Source: Chamaecyparis obtusa
Lineage: Eukaryota > Streptophyta > Pinopsida > Cupressales > Cupressaceae
Reading direction: 5' to 3'
Assembly (NCBI GenBank): GCA_027943335.1
Contig: BSBK01001302.1
Span: 1,871,501 to 1,935,500 of the forward strand
Length of the DNA stretch: 64,000 nucleotides
Below are positions 36,901 to 48,633 of the stretch, piece after piece. The notes beneath the pieces were generated by a model, which saw only the letters and a list, made by a program, of their open reading frames with translations, did no database searches and was not told the DNA's origin. Each line of letters starts with the position of its first letter. Within the stretch, counting starts at the first letter, position 1. A program made the position numbers and the translations under genes.

Positions 36901-37937
36901 ATGCGACATCATGTACATGTTAAAAAAACACATGAGGAGACATGTATGATTGAAATTTATGTTTGGTTCACGTTTAATTAATCAAATAATGAGAATTTGA
37001 ATAACCACACGATGGTGCTAAAAAATGTCATATGTGGGACGTGGAGGTCCAATCATGTGAACACCAAATGTTGTAGTAGTTGGGTCCTATAAAATAATGT
37101 TACAAAATATTATGATCATTTTTTATAATCCTTATAAAAACCCTAAAAATTGCACATTACAAATTTAATTTTAATAAATGACCTCAAATAACTTTGATGA
37201 AGGTTGAATCCCAGTAGTAATGTCAACCTAATAGCATATATAATATGAAAATTCAATTCATTTTAAATGATCTTATAAATTCAGCATATACATATTTGTA
37301 AGTATATAAATACTTATATTATAGAAAAAAATACAATAAAGGTATGTGATGCTCAACCACTGATCGAAGAGGACATGAACTAGAGCCCATCTTTGACACC
37401 TTTCCTATGCCCTATAATTGCAAAAATTATATCACATGTTATTAAACTTAAGTTTTAAATAATTATTTATTTTAAATGCACTTAAATCTAGAGATCAATG
37501 TGCATACCATGAAGGGTTTTCTGATATCTCTATGTGTGGACAAAAATAGAAATGCTTAGTCATGTTCAAGGTACTTGATGGCATAGGACCCATCATCTGT
37601 ACAACAAACAATCCATATGTTATGGACTTTAAAATATATATAATTATTGATATTTGTACAAATTATATTTTTCTATCAATGACTTATATGAATACCTTTG
37701 TAGGATGATCCTTGGTGCAAACAAAATCAACATAAGATGCAATATCATCTCCACCATGAACTATATTAGAAGGGGTAGGAGAACTCACACCCACACATAT
37801 CTACCCATAAATCATGCACAATAATTTTGTGTGGTGGATGCAAGTCCCTCATCTACGTAGATTGCTTGCTCAAATTGCCTAAAAGGGTACTCCATGCACC
37901 CTATGTGGAAATCATAGCTCGATATTGTATAGGTGCT
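33937..37937. other. AT-rich intergenic region downstream of TPS gene 1
   Basis: No gene is supported on either strand. At about 36395-36640 short phrases built on AGTCC(A/T) with ATGAAA or AATAA recur irregularly about every 20-40 bp. No canonical polyadenylation signal is obvious close to the TPS stop. Confidence 0.5.
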
Positions 37938-40650
37938 TATAATCACTAAAGTAGGAGGAGGAACAATAGGAGGATCATGCACAAGTCAAGTTGCTTCTGA
38001 AACATGTGCTCCCATCCTACTTTTTGGCATGCCACCACCAATGGCTTGAAATGATCTCATGTCAAAATAATTGGGTTTTTTCCCAATTCAAATTCAGCCC
38101 ATATTTTTTCAAAAAATAAAAGGACACCTCATAATTAGGTTGAGGTGGATGGTCAAATACCATCCACCATCGCTCCCAAAAATGTGAAGTTATCTATGGA
38201 TTTTGGCACCACCTAGTGGAAATTGTTTTCTTTTTTTTTTTTTAGAATTGGAAGTTTAGTGCTTGGATCAACAAAGGGGCTAATTGTTGTTTTTTAATGC
38301 ACAAATCATTGAACTCTTTATGATGAATATTACTCCCCTTATTCAACCACTATGATGTAAGATAAAGTAAACATAAAGATTATATAATAGAAAATAAATT
38401 CCTTGAAATACATAATACCCATTAAGATAAAAATTTTGAAATTTCAAATAATAGTTTTGAAATCAACAACAAAATTTTCCCTCTCCAAAAAAATATCCTT
38501 TTGATCAATTGATTATGTACATGACCATATAAAACCATATGATAGATCTATAAGTCATAGATCTTAAGAGATTTCAATAAATAAATTAAATTATAGAATT
38601 CTCATTTAATATAGAAACCAATAAATATGGTGAAATGTTTACAAAGAAACCCCATCGTAATTTGTGTTTTGCCTTAACAAATACATTAGAATTATTTGTG
38701 TGTGCTTAGCCTTTCAATATGCGAGTTGAGTGGATCTATGAGAATATTAACCTCTATGATTAGAAAGTTTTTAAAAATGATAAATATTTCATGTACAAAG
38801 TAGAATATGAGTATATGTTAGTTGGATTGAAATGAAAGATTTTTAATAACATCTATAAGGTCAAAGTAGTCTATGGGACCTCATGAACTAACACAAAACC
38901 TTTCTAAATTTGTAATCTCCTTTTGAAATTGAATCTTCTATTTTGGTGATGAAGTTTTTAGTTTTTCCCACCCTTAATTCCTCAAAATAAATGATTAAGT
39001 TTTAAATTTCTAAGGTGTGTTACTAGTGGAAGTGTGCCAGTAGTTGTTATAGCCACACACATGTAAATCTTAAACAATACATCAAATTTAAACCGATTTC
39101 TTCTTGGTTGTCTTTGTTTGTAACTTAATTGTTAGCTATTGTTCTAGCTATTGGGTAGTAATGACAAATACTATTGGATCTTTATGCAGGGTTGAAGACC
39201 ACATAAAAAGTTTGTCAATACTAATGCACAAATGTCCCAATTGAAAAATTGTCAATACTTATGCTCAAATGTCCTCTTGTCCTATTTTGAGACAAATATT
39301 TTAAGACAGATAATCACTGAAGTAGGAGGAGGACCAGTAGGAGGATCATGCACAAGTCGAGTTGCATTTGAAACATGTGCTCCTGTCCTATTTTTTGGCA
39401 TGCCACCACCAACCCCTTGAAATGATCTCATGTCAAAATAATTGGGTTTTTTCCCAATTCAAATTCAGCCCATATTTTTTTCAAAAAATAAAAGCACACC
39501 TCATAATTAGGGTGAGGTGGATGGTCAAATACTATCCACCATCGCTCCCAAAAATGTGAAGTTATCTATGGATTTTGGCACCACCTAATGGAAATTATTT
39601 TCTTTTTTTTTCAGAATTGGAAGTTTAGTGCTTGGATCAACAAAGGGGCTACTTGTTCTTTAGTAATGCACAAATCATTTAACTCTTTATGATGAAGATT
39701 ACTCCCCTTATTCAATCACTACAATGTAAGATGAAGCAAACATAAAGATGATATAATAGAAAATAAATTCCTTGAAATACATAATACCCATTAAGATAAA
39801 AATTTTGAAATTTCAAATAATAGTTTTGAAATCAACAATAAGATTTTCCCTATCCAAAAAAATATCCTTTTGATCAATTGATTATGTACATGACCATATA
39901 AAATCATATGATAGATCTATAAGTCATAGATCTTAAGAGGTTTCAATAAATAAATAAAATTATAGAATTCTCATTTAATATAGAAACCAATAAATATGGC
40001 GAAATGTTTATAAAGAAACCCCGTCATAATTTGTGTTTTGCCTTAACAAATACATTAGAATTATTTATGTGTGCTTAGCCTTTCATTATGCGAGTTGAGT
40101 GGATCCATAAGAATATTAACCTCTATGATTAGAAAGTTTTAAAAAAATGACAAATACAAATTTCATATACAATGTAGAAATATGAGTATACGTTAGTTGG
40201 ATTGAAATGAAAGATTTTTAATAACATCTAAAAGGTCAAAGTAGTCTATGTGACCTCACAACCTAACACAAAACCTTCTAAAATTTGTAATCTCCTTTTG
40301 AAATTGAATCTTCTATTTTGGTGATGATGTTTTTAGTTTTTCCCACCCTTAATTCCTCAAAAGAAATGTTTAAGTTATCAATTTCCAAGGTGTGTTACTA
40401 GTGGAAGTGTACTAATAGTTGTTATAGCCACGCACATGTAAATCTTAAACAATACATCAAATTTAAACTGATTTCTTCTTGGTTGTCTCTGTTTGTAACT
40501 TAATTTTTAGCTATTGTTCTAGCTATTGGGTAGTAATGAGACATACTATGGGATATTTATGCAGGTTCAAAGACCACATAAAAAATTTGTCAATACTAAT
40601 GCACAAATGTCCCAGTTCAAAAATTGTCAATACTTATGTTCAAATGTCCT
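37938..40650. repeat. 1.37-kb tandem duplication between the TPS genes
   Basis: Copy a is 37938-39308 and copy b 39309 to about 40650, period about 1371 bp. They share AATCACT(A/G)AAGTAGGAGGAGG at the start and TTGAAATGATCTCATGTC, CCATCCACCATCGCTCCC and TTGTTCTAGCTATTGGGTAG inside. The right half of each copy (38395-39010 and 39770-40400) is also related to the first block of the TPS upstream units at 21295 and 26450. No gene is recognised. Confidence 0.8.
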
Positions 40651-42560
40651 AGTACTCATTCAAAAAATTCTAACTAATGGAGGTACAAGTGGGCAGCTAT
40701 CAGTACATGATATTATGCTGACATGATATTCTAACTAATGGAGGTACAAGTGGACGGCTATTAGTACATGATATTATGTTGACATAAATTAATACATGAT
40801 ATTTTTTTGACACGATATTCTAACTAATGGAGGTACAAATGAACGGCTATTAGTCCATGACTCGTTGACATTAACATGTCATATTTTAGACATAAAACTG
40901 AAATTCTGCTAAAATATTTAGTTGAAATTCTGCTAAAATATTTGGTTGAAATTCTGGTATTCTTCTAATGGACTGGATGCTCCGTGTTCTTGTCTTAGTA
41001 TAGGAACATGATATTTTTTAGCTTGGAGCCAAGGCAGAAAAAACACAAGGAAATAACTTTAGTTCTGAAATTCCACAGGATGTCATACTCACAAAAATTC
41101 TTCTATCCTTAGAAATGAATGGATATGACTATTCGTGGGAAAGAAGGGAAGAAAGAAATTTTGACTTCAAAGTGTGTCAAAATCAGTTCTATTTCTGTCT
41201 ATATGTCTATATGCTTTCAAGTATGTTGACATTAGATAATTTCATGAACATCAAAGAAAAAAAATATATTATGTTCAATGTCATTTTGCATTTAATTTCA
41301 TTTATAGGAATATTTTAGTGCAGTAATATATTGATAATTTGATATGATCATGGTCTATGGTTTGAGATCTATTTATTTTTATTATATTCTTATTTGTAGT
41401 AAACTTAATATATTTCTTATTTATTCATTCTTATTTGTATTTATTTCTATATATTCTCCACTTAACTCAAGATCATTATCGTATCCTTTTAATTTATTTA
41501 TATGTTATCGTGGATTAAAACCTAGTTCAATCCCAAGGCACATAAGAATGCTCCAAAACTGAAATCTTCGAATTCAAATGGTAACTTTCTTGCCCTTATC
41601 TAGATAAATTGTTATGAGACATCTCAGCACATGTGTATACCACATATTGTTTTATAATATTTAAAGAGGTTTTATTGTGCATCGTCAAGAGGTTATCAAA
41701 CTAGTATCTCCTCATTGACCTAGATTGCTTATTTCAATCCATGTCAGCCTTCACTAATATCCAATCCAAAAAAATATTTTAAGAGCATTGTTTCATTTGT
41801 ATGATATTTAAAAAGATTTTCTTGATCATCATTAAGAAGTTATCAAACTAACATCTCCTCAAATTGCACTATTGCTTACTTCCATCCATGTCAACCTTCA
41901 CTATTATCCAATCCAAGAAAATCTTTTAAGGACATTTTCTCAGTCTTAAGTGCTCTATTTCTTTCCATAGCATATATTCCTTTACTATATTCATTCCTAC
42001 AACTAAGTTGTAAAACCTGATTCATAGCAAACCCATTCTAAATATCACAAACAAAATACTCTCAATTGTTCTAAATTTCACATTAAATCATCTTTTATAT
42101 GCTAATCTTTGCTATTAATTTATTCTATCATATATATATTGTTATATATCTTATATCATAAAAAATAAACTTTCTTTATTTTCACATAAATGATCTCATT
42201 CCTATTAAATTGTGTTCCACGCTATGTACAATCTACAACGTAAAAGAAAAATATCTTCTTTCACCACTTACTTTTTCAAGTCAAAATGTTCCTCTTACCC
42301 AGGACTAGAACTCTATTATTATTACTGAATTTTACCTCAAATTTATGTCCAAGTCTGAAACACCCAAGAAAGAAAAGAAACACAATCAAAACATAGTACA
42401 AATAATAGAAAATTGATTCCATTGTCCTCATCAGCTGACAACAATTGCTTGCATAAGATTTTTTTGGTCCTTAGTTCACTAGCTTAATGAAATAAGGACC
42501 ACAGGAAATCTCTAAAAAAAATCTCTTTTACTGGAGTCTGGTAACTCATTCTACTTAAAA
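40651..42560 (+). repeat. TPS upstream module, copy 3 (leads into TPS gene 2)
   Basis: From about 41010 the sequence matches the TPS gene 1 flank: AAAAACACAAGGAAAT at 41040, ATGGATATGACTATTC at 41119, then 41360-42520 against 25400-26432 and 29420-30440. 40670-40860 holds three copies of a repeat of about 60 bp with ATTCTAACTAATGGAGGTACAA. 40905-40952 repeats GTTGAAATTCTG three times. The central block with the hypothetical frame is absent here. Confidence 0.65.
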
Positions 42561-42568
42561 CTCTCCTC

Positions 42569-42575
42569 TATATAA
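42569..42575 (+). promoter_or_regulatory. TATA box of TPS gene 2
   Basis: TATATAA lies 77-83 bp upstream of the start codon, at the position aligned with TATAAAA of gene 1. Confidence 0.6.
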
Positions 42576-42651
42576 GACATGGGAAGTGAAGTTTCCTTTC
42601 CATAATTCTCTCTGAGTTGAGTCTTTTAGTGTCACTAGTGAAGATTCTCTA

Positions 42652-45600
42652 ATGGCTGAATTTGGTCTCCTTCAAGATTCATATGCCTCTGCCAATCATG
42701 ACAAGAAATCAGAGCAACAAATCAGTCGAAGGGTAGCAGAATTTCATCCAAACGTTTGGAAGTACGAATTCCTGCAGTCCCTTTCATCGCCATATGGGGT
42801 AAGTAAAGGTTTATAACTGCAAATTTCTTAATACAGTATTTTATTTCCTTGTCTTTTCTGTACTGTTTCCAAGCTAAATCTCATATATCTGCTAAATATC
42901 AGGCTCCTTGGTACTGTGAGAGAGTTGACACCTTAATTGATGAGATTAAGATGGATATATTTGATGGTCTGGTTGGAGATGGAGAAAAGAATATGAATCC
43001 GTCTGCTTATGACCTTCTTGAAAGGTTCTTCGTTGTCGATATCTTGCAGAGCCTGGGAATTGATCGCCATTTTCAAAAAGAAATAAAAGCAGTTCTAGAT
43101 TATACTTACAAGTAAGTTGGTTTATTATTACTTTGTCTAATTATACAACAGAATCATTAGAATAAAATTGTTGTTTTCTTCTTTATTTATTTAATTTGAA
43201 ATGATAACTTTCTTTTCATTATAGAATTGTTGTTTTTATGTTTCAATATATGAATGCTAAATGATTTTAAAATTCCATCTCTCAGTATCTTCTACATGAG
43301 TTTTTTTATAAAATATTTGTGTACTTAATCACAATGATGCTAAATGATTTGTTTATCAAAAGTTGTTAACACTATTACAATAGTTTGTTCATAAAAATAA
43401 TTCAACACCGTTCATTTATTATTCTGTATCTTTTTATAGATATTGGAGTGATGAAAGAGGTATTTCTTGGGAAAGGGAAAATATTATTCTTGATTTCAAC
43501 ATTACTGCTTTGGGTTTCCGAATTCTTCGTCTTAATGGATATTGTGTGTGTCCAGGTATATATTTTCTAATTTATCTTCTATCTATTGTAATTCATTTAG
43601 TGTTGTAGACAAATGTAGATTCTTAGATCATGTGATCAATTTTTATGTCTCTATGTAAGCATTTCTAACATTGTTGCTTAACAGATGTTTTTCAAAACTT
43701 TCAAGATGAAATGGGACAATTCATTTATCCTGAGAACTTTAAAGGAGATGAATGCAAATTAACAACTCTATTGAGTTTATATCGAGCTTCAGAGGTTTGT
43801 TTTTCAAAGGAGAATATCTTGAAACGAGCCAAAATGTTTGCTTCTACATGCCTACAACAAGCAATTGAAGAAAATCGAGAGCTAATGAGCAAAAGGTCAC
43901 TTCTATTAGAGGCAAGAATTCCATTAATAATAAACAACTTTAGTAGTCTATAATAAGATTGTGTATAGAACATATGGGTAATATCTAACTCAATGGTTGT
44001 GGCATGCAAAATTTAAGCATATTACTTGATTATGATAATGTAAAAGTAGGAAGATTTATCTTGTACATAAACAAAACTTTGGATACCATATTTTTTAGTG
44101 ATTCAATTAAGTTTGAGCTTGATGGAGAATAATATCTATTTATTCCATGTGAATAAGGATCATTGTGGATTTTTGAATTAGTTAACAAATATTTTATCTC
44201 TAAGTGATCTTCATCATCATATTAAAAGCTTGAGATATTAATGTGATTAAATGTGGGGTTCTTTTTAAATATAAAAAATAACTTTATCTTTTTTAGGGCT
44301 TGAACCTCTCACCTTGTCATGATAGTAATCAATTCATCTTACCACTTGACCAAAAAGGTGGTCCTTAGATAAGATTTCATTTATTCCTTGACTTGTACTT
44401 TGTACATGCTTTCTTGAGTTATTAATTTAGCTTGGTAATTGTTAAAGTTTATATAATCTCATCTAATTTTAATTGTATAGGTTGAATATGTTATGAAATA
44501 TCCATGGAAGTGTAGAGTCCCTAGATGGGAGGCATTGAACTATATCAAAATATTTAGACAAGGCCTTAATGCTTCAATGTGCATGAAGGGAGTTTATAAG
44601 TAAGTCCAAATATTATTTCATACCCACCTTTCTTAATATTTTGCATAGTAAGAACTCATTCAGTTATGCATAATATAAATTTATTTATTTCTCTATTTCA
44701 TAAAAGAATATCATATTGTCTAACTGGCCAAATTTAATCTAAATAGTAATAACTATTTTACTTTTTCTTTCAGAATGCCAACTGACAGAAGAAAGAAGAT
44801 TTTGGAATTGGCAATACTAGACTTTAACATTTTGCAAGATCAACACCATAATGAGCTCAAAATTTTATCCAAGTAAGGGAACTATCTAATACTAGTGTAT
44901 CCTTGTTTACGTAAATTTCAAATTAATCTAGTTGAGGAGCTCATTATATTCCTTAAAATACTAATAGGATCAAATATTTTGGTTTTGTTGGATATGAATA
45001 AATAGATGGTGGAATGAGACAAAAGTGAAGGAACTAAGTTTATTTAGGCAACGACACGTGGAGTTCTATTTTTTGTATGCATGTGGACTTTATGAGAAAG
45101 AATTCTCTGCAACTAGGCTTTGCTTTGCTAAAGTGGGTGCACTCATTACTCTTCTTGATGATATTTTTGACACTTATGGAACCATCGAAGAGCTTGTACC
45201 TTTTGCAGTAGCTTTGATCAAGTATGTTAGTATATTATACAATATATTATTATAATAACCTTTTCTTGTATATGTTGATATTATTTGTGTATTTTTTATT
45301 TATTATAAACTTAATTATGTTAGGAGGGACATGTCAATAATGAATCACCTTCCTGAATATATGAAAATATCTTTCCAATTTGGCCACAAAATATATATGG
45401 AAATAGCTACAGAGGCAGAGAAGATACATGGTCCACGTGTGAAAAAGTGGATGCATGATGCTGTAAGTTATTTCATTGCATCTAAATTTAGTTTAGAGTT
45501 TGAATATCTAAAAAATAGTACATTTTTATTTTGTTCAAGAAATCATTTCTTACTATAAATCTAATGGTATATTCTTGATTTTGAATTGTTCAATGGAAGA

Positions 45601-46232
45601 CTATAATTTTGGCACAACTTAAAGATGCAGAGTGGATTGCTAACAATTATCTCCCAAGTTTGACTGAATATTTAAAAAGTTCTATACCATCTACGACCGT
45701 TCCAGTGCTCTCATTATTTTCCATGCTTTTAATTAACACATTTTTCCTTGATGACATTATTGAAAAAATTAATAAGCTCCAAATTTGTGTTGCAAGGGGT
45801 TGTCGGCTAGTTGATGACTCTAAAGATTTTCAGGTACATATCTACTATTATGTAAATAATGTTGATTCATTATCTATGAAGTATACATTCTAATGAAAAA
45901 TGACAAATATTTATTTTCAATGATTTTTTAAGGATGAGAAAGAGCATGGAGAGAGTGCATCATGGATAGAATGTTATATGAAGGACAATCCTGGAACTAC
46001 AAGGGAGCAAGCTTTCAGTCATGTCAAAATGCTTATTGAGTTAAATTTTGAAGAATTGATGAAATATCATATATTCTATGAGTATGACATACCAACTAGT
46101 TGCAAGAGATTGTATTTTGGTCTGTATAGGTCTGTAGCTTTCATATGGAGGGATATAGATGGATTTTCAAAATCAAGCAAGGGTATTAGAGATGATATAA
46201 TGAAGATTCTAGTTGAACCTATATATTTTTAG
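42652..46232 (+). CDS. TPS: Terpene synthase, TPS-d type (gene 2), with a lost splice acceptor
   Basis: This tandem paralogue of gene 1 has the same exon lengths: 42652-42798, 42903-43111, 43440-43555, 43685-43911, 44481-44599, 44774-44872, 45006-45221, 45324-45462, exon 9 to 45833, 45933-46232. Intron 4 again has a GC donor. RR-x8-W, RQR, DDIFD and DDSKD-x3-E are all kept and the stop is TAG. At the start of exon 9 the expected acceptor (AAG before TGGAAG in gene 1) reads CAA, so no AG precedes 45594. The next AG ends at 45599 and would start exon 9 at 45600, in frame, removing the Trp-Lys pair (601 instead of 603 residues). Product differences from gene 1 are scattered, including several in exons 3 and 5. 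It is probably expressed as a functional or slightly altered sesquiterpene synthase, but splicing is unproven. Confidence 0.85.
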
Positions 46233-48628
46233 ACTAGAAGTGAGACAAATAACAGATTTATTTAGAACCATTCATATGTGTGTGTTGTATTATATTTATG
46301 AAATATAACTATAAGATTGTAAAGGAATGTGACAATTATGTAATCATTGGTATATATTATTCTTAAGAAAAAAGTTGTTTATCACAATTGCAATCTATAG
46401 AATGTTTATTTTAGATATTATATTAAATGTTTATTATTTAATTAATCTTATTTGACGTACCACATCCTTTTATTAATGATGTCTTAAGTATAAAACAAAT
46501 TGCATATACATAGGATTAAAAGGACTACATAAAAGTCTCTTGAGGTCAATTCTCCTCGCCCAGAGACCAACTTGTTACATTGTGCAGTAGTATGATCTGC
46601 AGAGAAGCATTTTCTACATCATAAAGAGATTCTCTCAAAGTCTACAAGCTACTGCCTTATGTAACCCACCTCACAATCTTTCTCGACAAGAAGACCAATG
46701 GAGAGGTCCGTTTCAACACAAGCATGCACAAGTTGATCTGGCATAGTTAATTATTTCATCAATGGAGCAAATACACTTCTCAGGACTATTTTGAATTGCC
46801 CATATTGTATAGGCAAATGAGGGAGCCAACCTAAAGGCAAGCTATGGAAATAGACTTGGAATAGGGAAGCCAAACCTAAAGGCAAGCTATAGAAATAGAC
46901 TAAGAATAAGGATAAATGAAAAATTATTCCTCAATGCCCTCCTTCTAAGACTCTAAAATCCATGCAACAAAATCACACAAATTTGGGCATATTGCCTTTG
47001 TAAATCTGCATATAAGGGCGCGATCCTTTAGAAAATGTTCCTTGTCAAAATTACCACTACTAGTATTACTTCTGATCGGTGAAATGGTAAAGAGTTTCCA
47101 TGCTGAATGAGAGATCACCAATCTGACCCAGGTAGAGAAGAACCTGTAAAAGGTAAAAGGTGCACAATAGAGAAATATCAGACTGTAATCTGCCGAAATA
47201 GGGAATCTGCACTGTCGGAGACTTGGATGCCATTAATGAGGGTCTCCAAAAAGTTGTGCTAATCACCATTTGAGAGGAGAGAAGAGGCCGAGCAGGGAAA
47301 AAAAAAAACTTCTTGTATTGATGTAAAAGTTTACCATTGTGTAGTTATTGAATATGTAGATCTGAGTGAGTAATATGAGTTCTAAATATATTCTTATCAT
47401 ATTGTACAAAGTGAAATTATATAGCATGATTGATCTTCATATTTTAACTTGAAATTATATAGTTCTTATAAATATTAATTTACAAAATTTGAATGGATAA
47501 ATTAACATTTGGTGGTATTAACAAAGCAAAGTATAAACACACATTACTATAACCTCCATCTACATGAGTTCACCTCTATTCATATAGGAGTAAATCTAAT
47601 GAAACAATATTTATGATTACATTCGCATTTTCTAACAACTTGACCATCTAATGTAATCTTGAGAGCAATGTAGATAATAATTTTTTTATGTATGATTTCA
47701 TGAGCTTTTCTATAAAAGATCTATTTAATTTTAGAACACTAAACATAAATAATTATATTTTAACATAATTATCTACATATACAATAATATGATTAATTTT
47801 AAAATTATTCAAAAAAAGAATAATTAACTTTGATTCAATCATATGATATAGCAATTTAAACTTTATTTATATTGCAAATGATAATAATACTAACACTATA
47901 CACTTAACAAATATTGAAAATTTCTTATTAGAATAAAAAGGTTAGTAAGGCAAATGAAATGTCCAATAATAAAGTTTTAATATAACAAAAGACATTTTGA
48001 CAAAAAATAATCTTAATAGAAAGACCCATAGTAAATTTAATATGCCTAGACCATGAGATCACAAAGAGGGACATATGGAAAAACTTGCAAATAAGATTTA
48101 TTTGTGAAAACTTTCATTCCCAAATCATGAGGACAATGGTTTGAGGTTGTGTGGGAGCAGACACAATTGTCAATCTCATGGATGACGTATCCCCTCTATG
48201 TGTTTTTAATTAGATAGACATGTATTTTGAAAGGGCTCTAATCCTTATGTAGAGAGAAATAATAAGAATTAAGCACAAAAAAACATCAATCACCAACCAC
48301 AAAATAGCAACAAAAAAACAAGAGATGACAATACATCCCCTCTATGTGTTAAGAGTACTAATAAAACAAAAAAGCATAAAACCTCTCTAAAGTTAAGAAG
48401 GCTCCAAGAATATAAAAGTTGCATTTTTAAAATGTATCCTCCTCGATGATGGTTAGTGATCATGGCCCATTTATGCTCATTAGTCTAACCCACATTGGTA
48501 GCCACAAAACCCAATACATATCCTCTAGAGAGACCATCATCTCCCCTAATGGAAGATGTAAAGTTGACGTATTAGCATCACATCACTCCATAAGTGTCAT
48601 CAACATCAAGTCATGGGACCTCATCTTA
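46233..48628. other. Intergenic region between TPS gene 2 and the gypsy element
   Basis: There is no supported gene. 46540-47300 is less AT-rich and may be an old repeat; frames such as 47269-47066 on the minus strand show no motif. 46800-46910 contains a short duplication (AAACCTAAAGGCAAGCTAT twice). The final bases GGCAT are the target duplication of the gypsy element. Confidence 0.45.
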
Positions 48629-48633
48629 GGCAT
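48629..48633. repeat. Target-site duplication of the full-length gypsy element (left)
   Basis: GGCAT directly before the TGTTGG start of the LTR, repeated at 61496-61500. Confidence 0.9.

Noticed and set aside
47066..47269. Minus-strand frame of 67 codons as a gene
   Set aside because: No motif, no paralogue in the window and ordinary length for background.
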